Assembly: GCF_019059575.1 (NCBI RefSeq)
Contig: NW_024882029.1
Location: forward strand, 186,001 to 250,000
DNA from: Amphibalanus amphitrite
Taxonomy: Eukaryota; Arthropoda; Thecostraca; Balanomorpha; Balanidae
DNA: 64,000 nucleotides
Reading direction: 5' to 3'
Shown here: piece by piece, positions 11,801-22,095 of the stretch
Layout: each line of letters begins with the position of its first letter
Numbering within the stretch: position 1 is the stretch's first letter
Notes under the pieces: model-generated
Databases searched by the model: none
Told to the model about the DNA's origin: nothing
Seen by the model: only the letters and a program-made list of their open reading frames with translations
Position numbers and translations under genes: made by a program

Positions 11801-14800
11801 CTAGCTCTAGCAAGTTTTAGCTAAATATCTTCAAAAATGGCCAAGTTTTACGCATTATTGCAAAAAATTCACAATTATTAATTTTTCAAATCAATTTTTC
11901 AGCACGTATTTGACATCGTACGCCAATATAAATAGCACCATCGTGTTCCTGAGCTCAAACTGCATCCAATAGACACCTTTTTTTTTGAAAAATTTCAACT
12001 TCAAAATTTGACCTTTTTTGACCTGAAAGTGACCTAACATAAGCTAAATTCGACACAAAATGACCTCGAATAACACAGACGACATCAAATTCGAAATCTC
12101 TGACCTAAATGGACCATGAAACATGTGTCACGTGACCGACGCATTATATAATATTTTCGTGACCTGTGATGACCTGACCTTGACCTGAAAATGAAAGTAC
12201 AAGTTTGGTACCCTCAGGGTAACTAGAGCATCTGTTCCCGAGTGTGTGATCCAAAAATGAGCCTGATCTGACTTGTAAGACGGCGGCCAGAGCCCAAAAA
12301 GTGATCAAGCCAAAATGCTAATAATTTTTACTTTGACCTTGACCTGTGACGTCATCGGTGACCTCGAGGTCAATGAAATTAGGTTCCGCTCGACAGTTTT
12401 TCCGGGGCTATCAGACGCCGTTTGAATTTTGACGATCGGCCCAGTAGTTTCGGAGTTAGGAGGGGGGGCTATGAATAGCCCCCCCCCCCCAGTAGGGCGT
12501 GTTATACGCAGACCCCAGTGGGGCGCGGGTTAAAGGGACCCTCCCACCTTCAAAAAAGTTTATGAATTGGCATGAAAGTGATGTCGCTCGGTTCAGAAAG
12601 AGCGAAAACGAATATCTACCAAATTTCACCGAAAAATATTCACCGGTTTTCAAGATATTAGACTTTTACTTTTGTTTACTTTTTTGGGATCTCCGCTGTT
12701 TCTAGCGACTTTATTTTAGAAGTGCGGCGTTTGCGGCAGATGTTGCGCGCAAATAGCATATACCACCGCGTGCTACAAAACGTTTTAGTCAAACATTTAA
12801 AAATCGTTAGATATTTGCGCTGACGTCACACATTCAGAGGGGTATTCCTAAGCATTAGCCCCTCTGAATCAAAATGCTGCAATTTTGAAATTCAATATTT
12901 CCGATTTAAGGCATTGCTCGATGTTGTGAGTGCCGAAACCGGTAATTGTGAGCCAGGGACCCCATTTTGGCTATCTCAACTCAAATCTAATGTTAAGGTG
13001 GGAGGGTCCCTTTAAGCGACTCGTAGCGCAGACGATGTGCCCGTCCGCTCCTAAGGAGGTCGGCTGTGGGGCCGCGCGCCGCGCGCCCGGCGCGGCGGCC
13101 GATAACGCCCGTCCGCCGGGGACGGCAGTCAACTGCAGCGGCTCGACCCGCTCCGGCGTCACCGGAAGCACTCCGTCAATGGCCTCCGGCCGACGACTCC
13201 CTTTATCGCCGCTCTGTGCCGTGCCCGCGCCGAAAAATGTCACGCTCCGAGGCCTCCAACAATGGTGGGCAGCTGAAATGTGTTGATCCAGCCCGCGCAT
13301 TGTTTGAACCTCTATTCTCTGCATAACGTCTCCGAGTTCCTGTTATGTTCGTTTGAATTTGATATTTGTTCTAACCATTAAAAAATAAAACAACTCCTTT
13401 TAGCATTAAAAGAAAAACTACAAAAAACGTTGTGGTGATTGTGCTGAAAATCATAGTCTTGTTTTGCTTCCTTATATATGCATTAAGGCGCCGAAAGATC
13501 TCCTCAGTCAGTCCCAGAGTTATGCTTGTGAGGTAGTCTGCTGAAGCGTGCCCATCCCATGTGCTTTCTATTCCACTGTCTTCTTCCTTGCTCAATATTT
13601 TACCAAATATCATTTTTTAGATTGCATCTCTGGCTACTCACCGCCTTGGGGGAAGTACTGAGAGAAGATGAGCTTGAACGCGGCTTCGTCAACGAGTCCC
13701 GACGGACACTCCTGAAAAAAGAATAGTTTAGTCGATATATCGCACGTACTGACAATGCAGGCATGTGTCGAAATGATGCATAAACTGATTATCTCGTCAT
13801 AGCTCAACGAAGTTGTTTAGTGATACCGCTAAATTGGTCGACGTTATTTCGTCAAATCATCAATACATAGACCGTAGTAATCACATGGTAAGCGCACATG
13901 GTCAATCACATGGTATTTCGTCAAATCATCAATACATAGACCGTAGTAATCACATGGTAAGCGCGTTTTAATGAATTGCACGTCAAAGTGAAATGAAATA
14001 TGCATGACGGTTTCAGAGTTTGCAACACAGAAGATAATTGCAATAAATATTACAATTTTAGTACAGAGATTGTCATGAAGCCCAAATATTTACTCATGTT
14101 TCAAACAAGGATGCTCGCTGGTTTGTAAAGATTGCATCAGTTCCCATCGTGAGAAGGCGTGCATTACAGCGAACCTCTGGTATCTAACTATAAGTTAAAA
14201 GTAACTCACATGAGTGTAAGATTGGTCAGTTCGATAGAGTGTTCGGTAGTGCAGTTACCGTTTCCACATATTCGTATTCATATCAACAATCTTGCCTAAC
14301 AATAGGTCTGAGCTGCGCCGAGCGCGTTCGAGGGACTCTGACCATATACCGATGCGAACATTATTGTTGGATTCGCATGGGCTATACGATCATAAAGAAT
14401 GATTGTGAACGTTCAGTATGACTACGACCCAATAAAAGGTCATGAGGGTGCAGTTAGTCAGTTGTTTGTTGGCATCAACGATAATGGTATGCGCCGATAC
14501 AGGGAGAATATACACACAGAAAAATATTAACACCGTTAGCGGTGTAATTGCACAGTACATATCTGAGCACTTGAGGAAAGTTAATTTAGTCCCTTCCCCG
14601 CTTGAATTACTCGCGCTTCTAAATGAACACCAGGAAGAAGGTAATAGAACACTGTTAGGAGGGTTGGGTGTTTTGCTACATGTAGTAAAACACCCAACCC
14701 TCCTAACAGTGTTCTATTACCTTCTTCCTGGTGTTCATTTAGAAGCGCGAGTAATTCAAGCGGGGAAGGGACTAAATTAACTTTCCTCAAGTGCTCAGAT

Positions 14801-17800
14801 ATGTACTGTGCAATTACACCGCTAACGGTGTCAATATTTTTCTGTGTGTAGAACAGCAATCTAGGCAGTTGCTTACCTGACTTACTGCACTGCCACCTTT
14901 TTATTGGCTGCCTTGCTGTATATGAAACCATTGGTAGTTCTGGTGACATGTTAGAGAACCAACAAGCAGGAATTGGTATTTAAAACATTATTATTTGTTG
15001 TCATGCAAGAGGACGTTCGCCACCTTTATTCGCTATGGTAAAAACCATAAAAAAATGTATGAGCCCATGACCCAATAGGTGAGAATCATTCTATGGGCAT
15101 GTGATGTTTCGCTGTATAGCTACCATTTGTTGTAAAGGTCACCAGCATGCAGCTACAGCGGAATATGAATATAAGACGCTTGGGACCGATCGTGCCCTTC
15201 CGTTAGCGAGCAGACTTATGGCGGTGTGTTTTGCTTTCAGCGGCTTCGCCTTGTGTATATGTTTTTCCCTTGAGCCTTGTCTTCTGTTTTGTTGATTCTG
15301 TTTTACTGCTTTCTCTTCTTTTAGAGCTGCTCTCAGCTTATAGTAGGGGAACGTTATTCTGATCGTAAAAACAAGAGCAAATAAAATAATCAAATGCAGG
15401 CCTGGAGTGAACAACCAAGGATTCAAAACAACTCGGTGATTTCAAAACTGCATGTAGCACTTAACCCTATTCCTGGCGGGGGGGGCCTCAGGAGCCCCCC
15501 CCCTGAGGTTTTTTGGTTATTTCTCCCAAACGCGTTGAGCTAGGAAGCTCAAATTTTCTGACTTTTCCTAAAAGGCTTCTACGCAACATGTCTGAAAATT
15601 TTGAGTTGATCTGACCTCAGGTCAGGTCACCAGAGGCGGTTTGGTGACCCTACCTCAGAAAAGTTTGCAATCACGCCAGAGCTAGAGTTTTTGACCGATC
15701 AATTTCTTCTCTTCAGGCTTTAGTTAGGGTGCCAGTATGTACAATTTGTATATCTCGGAATTTTGATATCGGTGACCTAAGGTCAGGTCAGTTTCGCGAC
15801 CTCCCCATTATAAGTCAATGGGGGAAAAATCAACTCCCTGTTTTTACCACTAAAACGGGTCGGAATGGCCCCATATACCATACATGACTTCATATACGAT
15901 CAACCTTCACTACCTTGAGGTCTGTTTTGCTGTTGGGCAGCTGTGAGGTCATGTGACGTCATCAAAGGTCACCAAAGGTTTTTGGCCAATAACTCCGTAC
16001 ATGAACAAGATACAGACGCGTGGATGGTCTCATTGTGTTCAGCTCGTCAAGACGCATCGAATGACATGATGACCTCGAGGTCACGTGACCTGAGGTCAAC
16101 CTTTGACCTTGACCTTTCGAGGTCAACATATATATCATTCGATGCGGATTGACGAGAGGATCACGATGATGCCCTTAGTTTGTTCCTATCTTGACTAATT
16201 TGAAAGTTATTCGAGAAAAACTCTCTCCATATCTAGCGCCGCCATTTTGACTTTTTCGACCCCTGTGACGTCATCTTTGACCTGACCTGAAAATGACCTT
16301 TGTAAAAATTGTAGACCTTGTCCATGCGTATCCGATGCCGTTTACCGCTTGTCGCTATCTTGCTTCGTTCTCGAGATCTCAGGGGGGGGGCCGAATCGGC
16401 CCCCCCCCCCCAGTTTCTTGTCCCGGCGGAGCCCGCCAGGAATAGGGTTAAAGTGCAATGGCTCTATGTCAATCATAATGCTGAATGCAAATATATAAAA
16501 TATGGCACTTAACGAAGTAAATTTAGCAAATAACACCCTATGGTCATTTGATGATGTTATCAGGAAACCAGCACGTAACGATATGCATTCATCGCAGTTA
16601 ATCTGCGATTTGCGTGTCGCATAATCCGCGGCAGCTTTGTAGCGTTTTCGCTGTGCGGTATATGTGCGGTCTTTTCAGCACCGACTCGCGGCCGACTGCT
16701 CCATTTATCAATACGGCGTCGCGGTCTGCCGACCACATTCGGTCTACGTGGCCGCCAACCATACGCCCCCCGCCGCCTTTCAATGGGGAGCGGCACTAAG
16801 CTGCCAGCGTGATTCTAACGGAACAGCGAACGGACTTGTAATTGCCTCAGCAGCTGTTACTTGTGGAACTCGTTCAAATAATGTGGCGCTGAGGAAGGCT
16901 TGACACTTATTAAATGTTGAAGCTAGGTTGCTATTGCACGAGGCTATACTGGGACTCTTGTTCAATGCTGTTTACGTTGTACTTACACCGTAGGTAAATA
17001 CAGTATGCAATTACATAACGCTTCAACCGTCACCTAACACTGTTCAAACTTAACATAACTAGAGCGTAATAGGTATTTTGAAATATTGTAGAACCACAAG
17101 GCTGTCAATTTACCTGCATGATTGAATGCATAAAATTAAGTTAAACATAGACCTCTGTTATCTGTACACCTGGCGGTGCACAGACCTCTGGTGTCTATAA
17201 CTTTAACCAAAAGCGTAGACAAAATAGACTGGTGGTGCTGTTAGGGCTTATAGCCAAAGTGCACATTAGTCTGCAACTTTTCTGCGTTGAATTCCCAGTA
17301 GGCATGCTGTGCCTGGGCTCAGTGCTGTGTGCCTATAGGCTGTGCGGCGAAGTTCAGCTCTTGTGTGTCTGGTCTGAGTGACTGACACTGTGTGGCTGGA
17401 CAGTGGGCTGAGTGGCTGGGCTTTGCTATGATAAGCGGTCTTAGTCGCTTGCCAGCCGCTCGACGTCATCTATTTGCTATTCTGTCAGCATTCAGTTCAA
17501 TTTAGAAAGCGGAAAGCCTCTAAAAGAATAAGTATGGGAGAACGTCAACGGTGATCTTGGCTCACGCTTTGCAAGAGCAAAAACATTCAGTCTTTGTCGT
17601 TTCCGCGAAATTCGCTCAGAGCTGTCAGAAAAAGAATGTAACAGGAAAACGATTATATCCAAGGGCCCGTCACAAAAAAGGTTGCCCACACTCCAGCAAG
17701 ATAATCGTATGATAAACATACTTCTTACAGGCAATTTTGTTGGCCTGTTTTTACAGAATGACCTGGCATTTGGTTTATTTGTAAAAGAATAAAACAATAA

Positions 17801-19101
17801 ATCCATTTGATAAACTTTGGGAGTGAGTTGGGACCCAAAATTATGAAACAAAGCAAAGCTCGTTAAAATGGTCATGTCATTAATGGATAAGACTGGTGTT
17901 AGCAACCATTCATGACGAGCGAACAGGAGCCCAATGCTTCCAGTTCGAATAAAAACGCGACGCTGCTCTCATCTCCTGCGGCTGTCCGGCCAGTAGGACT
18001 CGGTGATTGGACTGTATGCCCATGTTATCCAGGCTTGTGCCAGCTTCTGGGCGCGTCATCTTGTGCTGAGTGAAAAATGGCGCATTACATGGTGCTTCAA
18101 AAACGATGCTTCTATGTTATAAGGCTACAGCAGTGCTCTATGAGAACGTCTAATGAAAGTTGTAAGGACAAAATGAAACATACGGACAAAAGCTCGGGAC
18201 GAATAAGTTTGGGTGCGCATTCTAATGAAACAAAGAAACGTATGTTTTAGGTTAAAATCCCTGCACTCTGTGTTTATCATGGCACAATACACTTATTTCC
18301 ATATTTTCCATAATGCCTCGTTCTTAAATTTCCCGGCAAAACCAATTAAACGCGTTTCAATGCTAAGAAGTTAGCATGTTAGTTAGAACTCAGTTCTGCT
18401 GGTCATCGGAAACATGGGGCGCCACCGCGGCCACTCGCTGAAATGCTAAAGTAAGTGAGGAGCTGTTGTAATGACACTCTCATGTGCTCTGCAGCGTTGA
18501 CAATGCTACGTTTCAACACAAATGTTGAGGGTCGAAGCTGCCCTGTTGAAATGTTCTGTCAAGGTCTGCCAATTGAAAGTAAACAAATCCCTGGGCGGGC
18601 AGAATGTGGGTGTATGATTGTATGTCGGATGCCATAAAAAGCAACGTGTAATTTGTATCCCTATTCAGTCATGAATCCGAGCGCGTAAACACGCAAGCAT
18701 AATCAATCAAGACACCTATTCAGGCAGTGTTTGCGTGTTGGCAATGACCAAATAGACGTATATAAGTACATATGTTTACGGTTGCATCTACTGATGGTAT
18801 TTAGCATATCGCTTGCCCAAAAGCTTGCACGGGCCAGCTCGATGTTGCGTTGTGATACCATTTTACTGAGAGTGAGATGGAGTGACCATGCGAGGCTACT
18901 TCTGCTGTTAGTTGAACTGCTCAGAGCCACTTACAAACCTAGCTGTTACGTCAGGAACACGGATGGTTGGCCTTACCTGTTTGAAACCTCTGTACATGAA
19001 CTGTATCTCCTTCCTCGTGAAGCGTGAGCTGCGTGTGAGTTTGTCGAGCTCCTCGGGTCGGTAGCGGGCAGTGTAGAGTCGCAGCTGGTCCATATCGGGA
19101 G
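8606..19101 (-). CDS. KCNIP: Kv-channel-interacting protein (KChIP-like), four internal exons
   Basis: Four minus-strand exons (19101-18977, 13711-13642, 10895-10825, 8818-8606) join in one frame at GT-AG sites and encode about 160 residues. KChIPs are calcium-binding auxiliary subunits of Kv4 potassium channels and belong to the neuronal calcium sensor superfamily. Recognition rests on RPEELDKL, RKEIQFMYRGFK, ECPSGLVDEAAFK, FFPQGDA-like YFPQGDA, INFEDFLHALS, RGTTDEKVRW and the EF-hand loop DLDGDGLITKHE, in the order found in KChIPs. EF-hand 1 is the usual degenerate type. EF-hand 2 also looks unable to bind calcium, with R, N and C at loop positions 1, 3 and 5. The variable N-terminal exon and the EF-hand 4 exon were not found. 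The last may lie left of the window, in which case the plus-strand cysteine-rich gene's 3' end lies inside a KChIP intron. Transposons fill the introns. Confidence 0.9.
8845..10058. repeat. Minisatellite, about 18-bp unit, with a 376-bp higher-order duplication
   Basis: Tandem copies of GTCAGTTACACAGGGGCC and close variants (GTTAGCTACACAGGGACT) run for about 1.2 kb. A block of roughly 376 bp is duplicated: the junction word ACCATAGAGGGACTGTTAGC occurs at about 9222 and again at about 9598. The array lies in a KChIP intron and begins about 27 bases upstream of the acceptor of the next exon. Open frames through it (repeated SVTQGP) are a product of the repeat. Confidence 0.95.
10059..10824. other. 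KChIP intron segment, nothing recognised
   Basis: Intron sequence between the minisatellite and the next KChIP exon. A 127-codon plus-strand frame (10334-10717) has no recognisable domain, and TGACGTCA occurs once near 10610. I see no gene. Confidence 0.5.
10825..10895 (-). CDS. KCNIP: KChIP exon with degenerate EF-hand 2
   Basis: A 71-base exon. The acceptor is TTTTGCCCGCAG/ATGCC and the donor TTCGAG/GTAAGT. The first two bases complete the Asp of PQGDA from the previous exon. It encodes ANQYAHYVFNTLRPNQCGQ then INFE. The usual EF-hand 2 ligands (Asp at loop positions 1, 3 and 5) are replaced by Arg, Asn and Cys, so calcium binding here is doubtful. Confidence 0.92.
10896..11342. other. KChIP intron segment, nothing recognised
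   Basis: Plain intron sequence up to the TTAA of E1. No gene, repeat array or clear motif. Confidence 0.5.
11343..12533. mobile_element. E1: asymmetric TTAA element (short end left, long end right)
   Basis: TTAA lies at 11343-11346 and 12530-12533. The left short end reads CCCGCGCCCCACTGGGG directly into a G-run. The right long end (reverse strand) has the same motif, a 13-base spacer and then CGCCCTACTGGGG. A G-run, CTATTTATAG and C-run form a hairpin near the left end; the right end has the equivalent CTATGAATAG. The interior has no coding capacity but about 13 TGACCT/AGGTCA half-sites, mostly in one orientation, and several TGACGTCA. The CCC...GGG ends and TTAA target fit the piggyBac superfamily. 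Confidence 0.85.
12530..13015. mobile_element. TTAA-flanked MITE, family B, copy 2
   Basis: Its terminal inverted repeats are TTAAAGGGACCCTCCCACC and the complement at 12993-13015. It is the same family as 2167-2671. Its left TTAA (12530-12533) is also the right TTAA of E1, so two different elements abut at one target site. Confidence 0.8.
13016..13290. other. GC-rich island in KChIP intron
   Basis: Strongly CpG-rich block (core about 13065-13200) just outside the MITE. Open frames occur on both strands without a recognisable domain or splice context. It may be regulatory; no gene is supported. Confidence 0.4.
13291..13641. other. KChIP intron segment, nothing recognised
   Basis: AT-rich intron sequence between the GC island and the KChIP exon. 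No gene or repeat is seen. Confidence 0.5.
13642..13711 (-). CDS. KCNIP: KChIP exon with degenerate EF-hand 1
   Basis: A 70-base exon. The acceptor is CTTTTTTCAG/GAGTGT and the donor CAAGGCG/GTGAGT. It encodes ECPSGLVDEAAFK, LIFSQYFPQG and the first base of the following Asp. The Cys-Pro pair in the EF-hand 1 loop is characteristic of neuronal calcium sensor proteins and makes that loop non-functional. Confidence 0.92.
13712..14510. repeat. KChIP intron with a 51-bp direct repeat
   Basis: A 51-base segment beginning TATTTCGTCAAATCATCAAT is repeated at 13845-13895 and 13914-13964, apparently identical. The rest of the stretch holds nothing recognisable. Confidence 0.8.
14511..14850. repeat. 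340-bp near-perfect palindrome (170-bp arms)
   Basis: The sequence from 14511 to 14680 is the reverse complement of 14681-14850 except for two mismatched pairs (in AATATTAACACC/AATATTGACACC and beside the centre in TTTTGCTAC/TTTTACTAC). There is no spacer loop. Each arm is open in one frame (it contains QYISEHLRKVNL), which explains two similar short frames on opposite strands. It lies in a KChIP intron. It could be a foldback element or a long hairpin RNA source; no target duplication is obvious. Confidence 0.9.
14851..15460. other. KChIP intron segment, nothing recognised
   Basis: Intron sequence between the palindrome and E2. No gene, repeat or clear regulatory motif. Confidence 0.5.
15461..16451. 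mobile_element. E2: asymmetric TTAA element (short end left, long end right)
   Basis: TTAA is at 15461-15464 and 16448-16451. Terminal repeats read CCCTATTCCTGGCGGG at both ends. The right end is the long type, with extra sequence and a second CTGGGG before the C-run hairpin. G-run/C-run hairpins occur at about 15477-15505 and 16382-16412. I count about 18 AGGTCA/TGACCT half-sites plus TGACGTCA copies. No coding capacity. Homologous to E0 in its right half and to E4 at the long end. Confidence 0.85.
16078..16091. promoter_or_regulatory. Palindromic nuclear-receptor half-sites enclosing an E-box
   Basis: AGGTCACGTGACCT is a perfect 14-base palindrome inside E2. Two inverted AGGTCA half-sites are separated by two bases and overlap the E-box CACGTG. 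Further half-sites follow within 45 bases. Whether anything binds is inference. Confidence 0.35.
16452..18976. other. KChIP intron with small GC-rich island (about 16570-16800)
   Basis: A CpG-rich block near 16570-16800 is open on both strands but shows no domain. The remainder is AT-rich, with a 137-codon minus frame at 17492-17905 that I do not recognise. No supported gene. Confidence 0.45.
18977..19101 (-). CDS. KCNIP: KChIP exon, start of the conserved core
   Basis: A 125-base exon. The acceptor is CCTCGTCATTGCAG/CTCCC and the donor AAACAG/GTAAGG. It encodes (A/P)PDMDQLRLYTARYRPEEL, DKLTRSSRFTRKEIQFMYRG and FKQ, matching the KChIP segment before EF-hand 1. It needs one base from an upstream exon to complete the first codon, so the start codon lies further right on the minus strand and was not identified with confidence. 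Confidence 0.9.
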
Positions 19102-19936
19102 CTGCAATGACGAGGAAGGGGAGTTCGGGTCACCAAAAAGTAAACAATCGTACTTTTCGGAGGATTTCAGACAGTGTGGTTGATTATCTCCATTTGGCGT
19201 CTTTTTCAGGGCCATTGAAAAATATAAGCAGGACAATACTGGATACGAGGTTAAAGATCGAACAAAAAAATGTTTTGACGTTAACAAAAAATATGCTGAA
19301 ATAAGACCATTCAGTATTAAACACCACAAATTGGCGGATACATCACACAACACTAGGGTGGGGATGTTCTCAAACCACACCGACACAGCCCCACAAACAA
19401 GGATAGCACGGTATAGCCGTTTATGGTTTCCACACAACGTGGTATTACTGTCTAGCGACAAACGATCAACAGGCAAACGATGCAGTTTCTAAGGAGCCAG
19501 ATCTTATTAAACCCCTGTAAATTGTCAGCTGTGTAGGAAGTAATTCGATGCTATTTTCGAATTGGCTCCTATTGACCAAGACTGCGGTCGTGGTTAGCGC
19601 GCTGCTCCGCGCTGCGAGCTCACAGCCGCTCGGTGGGACGGCGATAAGCTCGTGCGGCAGAGCGGCCGGGACCGGCGGCGACCGAAATCGATATCGCTTT
19701 GCAGTTCCCGGACACCCCGTTCCGGAATTAAAGCTCCCACACAACTCGCCAATTGCCTATAACGCATCACAATAGGTGCCGAAGAATGCGGCGTACGAGC
19801 TGATGGTTCCCTTTGAGCGATAACAACGGCTGGGAGCGTAACTTCCACTAACAGCTCCAACTCTTCTAAAAACTTATCACTCAACAGTCGTTCGGACGAC
19901 TAGCGTTTTAACCTATCATAAGGCGTCCATGCAACT
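19102..19936. other. Upstream KChIP intron or 5' region, nothing firm
   Basis: Includes a short GC-rich patch at about 19590-19700 (open on both strands, no domain). No KChIP 5' exon could be supported here. Confidence 0.45.
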
Positions 19937-20974
19937 TTAACCCTCGCCGGACCTATTGGTTTTCTACATACGCGCCGGCCGAGGGGGGGGGGGCGGGTAC
20001 GACCCCCCCTCGCCGTTTCGCCCCTGGTGGAGCTAGCGCGTCGCGGAAAAAAAACGAGCGTGTGCGCCGTTACGAGACGCAGAGATTGGTACCCGATTTT
20101 AAGGTCCTAGGTCAACCGGTGACCTCTGAGGTCAGGTCAAGTGCCCCAGGGTACGGTTCAGTTTTTGGTGAATAACTTCGCAAAAAACGGCCGCAGAGCC
20201 GCGATTTTGGCAGCATCGTGTTCGCCTCGCTCAGGCGCGTCGAATGATATACTTTTTGTTCGGGTCAGGTCAACTTGGGGTGTTGACCTCAGGTCAAGGT
20301 CAGGTCAGCACCCCCAGGTCACGAAGTTGGTCGAAAGAGGTCATGTCGCATATCATTCGATTCGGCAGGTCTTCCTGAGTCCATTGGTGGCTTTCTCGAC
20401 TCGCTAGCTCAATTCGATCGGGAGGTATTGACGAAAAACTAATATGACCTTGATGACGTCATAAATGACGTCACGGAAGGTCAACATTGCAAAAGTGACG
20501 CATCTAACCTTGCAAGGAGTGCATCAAATCACGATTCTGTGTGCTTGAGATAGTTGGAGATCGTTCCCGGCGCCAGAATAGCAGTTTTCATTTTTCCCAT
20601 AGACTTATAATGGTGAGGTCACGAAAATGACCTGACCTCATATGACCTTTAGGAAAAATCCGAGATATAGAAGTTGTGAGACTCATAATGGATACTAGAT
20701 CCTGCAAGTTTCATTTCCCTGTGACATCTCCTCTGGCAGTGAGGGCGTTGCGAAGTTGCGACATCTGAAGACCGTGCAGAGGTTCACTTATGACGTCATA
20801 GGTCAGTGACCTGACCTGACCCAAAAATGCGGTTGGTGTCAAAAGATGCGGCTTGGATCAACGGTCAGGTATGCCAAGTTTCAGCTCTCTATCGCCAGCG
20901 TGTTCGGAGCTATCGCGAAAAAACCCTATGGGGGGGGCGGCACCCGCCCCCCCCCCTCGGCCGGCGAGGGTTAA
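19937..20974. mobile_element. E3: asymmetric TTAA element (long end left, short end right)
   Basis: TTAA at 19937-19940 and 20971-20974. Both ends carry CCCTCGCCGG. The left long end adds a spacer and a second CGCGCCGGCCGAGGGG; the right short end runs straight into the C-run. G/C-run hairpins with GGGTACG-type arms (left) and GGCACCC-type arms (right) sit inside the ends. AGGTCA-ACCGG-TGACCT occurs at 20109-20125, with many further half-sites and TGACGTCA copies. A diverged internal fragment of this element recurs at 44684-45200. Confidence 0.85.
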
Positions 20975-22095
20975 ATTACTCCTTTTTCTACTCCTTTTTA
21001 CGCCCTTTTTTGCATGCGATTGGGTATAGATCAATTAAAATATAATTGTTGGAAGCTGTCAAATGCCAGGAAAGCAGGCGACTAACGATTAAAATTGTTA
21101 ACCATTGTCACGTAAGCAGAATGTAAAAGCAAATATTTTGAATAGTAATGGTCTCGTCGTACAAATAAAATAATTTCATTCAAGAACTGAGTGCTGGCAT
21201 GTTATTTTTGCGTATGGTAGGGATATGGCTCTTGCTGTTATCTTTTTGATCGCACGACGCACGAAATGAAATGAGAACCCCTGGAAATTGTCGGAAATTA
21301 CTTCCCATTCACTGCAAATTTACAACTTTAATAGCATTGGGCAACACTTTGCATGCACATCAAGAATGAAATAGAGGAGCATACTACTACACCACTCGGT
21401 TGAAGCTACACCACTCGGGCGTATATAGCGGCACCGACTACCAGAGGTGAGTGCGAGCTTCCAATGTGCAGTACAAACCTCTACCAGACTCACCAAATGC
21501 ATTCCGAGCACCTCTCCCCGTTCAATAACATGCTGTCTACAGTATCCCCTTATTTGTCTCATTTGTTAGTTACTTGGTATGCTGTGACCTGTGTACATAG
21601 GCTGAATTCTCAATCCGTTTTAGGTCTAGCTATTTTTGCGTGTTTCTATCGATGATTTTATTTCTAATGATGCTGCCAAGACCTTCCATATCTTGAACGT
21701 CGTTCAGCTAACGGCGTCTTGTCACAAACTTATGCCACAATCAAATTCACAAACCACACTTGGCTAGCAGTTTCAGCCGGCGACAAGAATAGGCGCTCAA
21801 AGTTTGCGGCGCCACGCACCCGCGTCAGCCGCTAAATTGTCTGAACGTTTGCTGGATCGATCTCATCTATGAGTCTAGTGTTTGCTCTCCAAGGAAAGAA
21901 TAAGTCCAATGGAGTGCCTCTTGAATGTGTAATTGACAAAGCTGCGCCGTGCTAGTGTTTGAAATTCTTTTACAGTCTCCCTTTGAAAGAAGTTGAAACT
22001 TTTTCTGAAAGTTGTGTAACCACACACAAGGGAGGAGGTTCAGGGATCTTGCGGCTGTTCGAGTACCCATTCACTGCTTAAGGCATACCCTATGC
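20975..22095. other. Non-coding stretch, nothing recognised
   Basis: AT-rich sequence between E3 and E4. No gene, repeat array or strong motif. Confidence 0.5.

Noticed and set aside
14442-14949. Two similar short proteins on opposite strands
   Set aside because: They are mirror readings of one 170-base arm of the palindrome, so they are not two independent genes.
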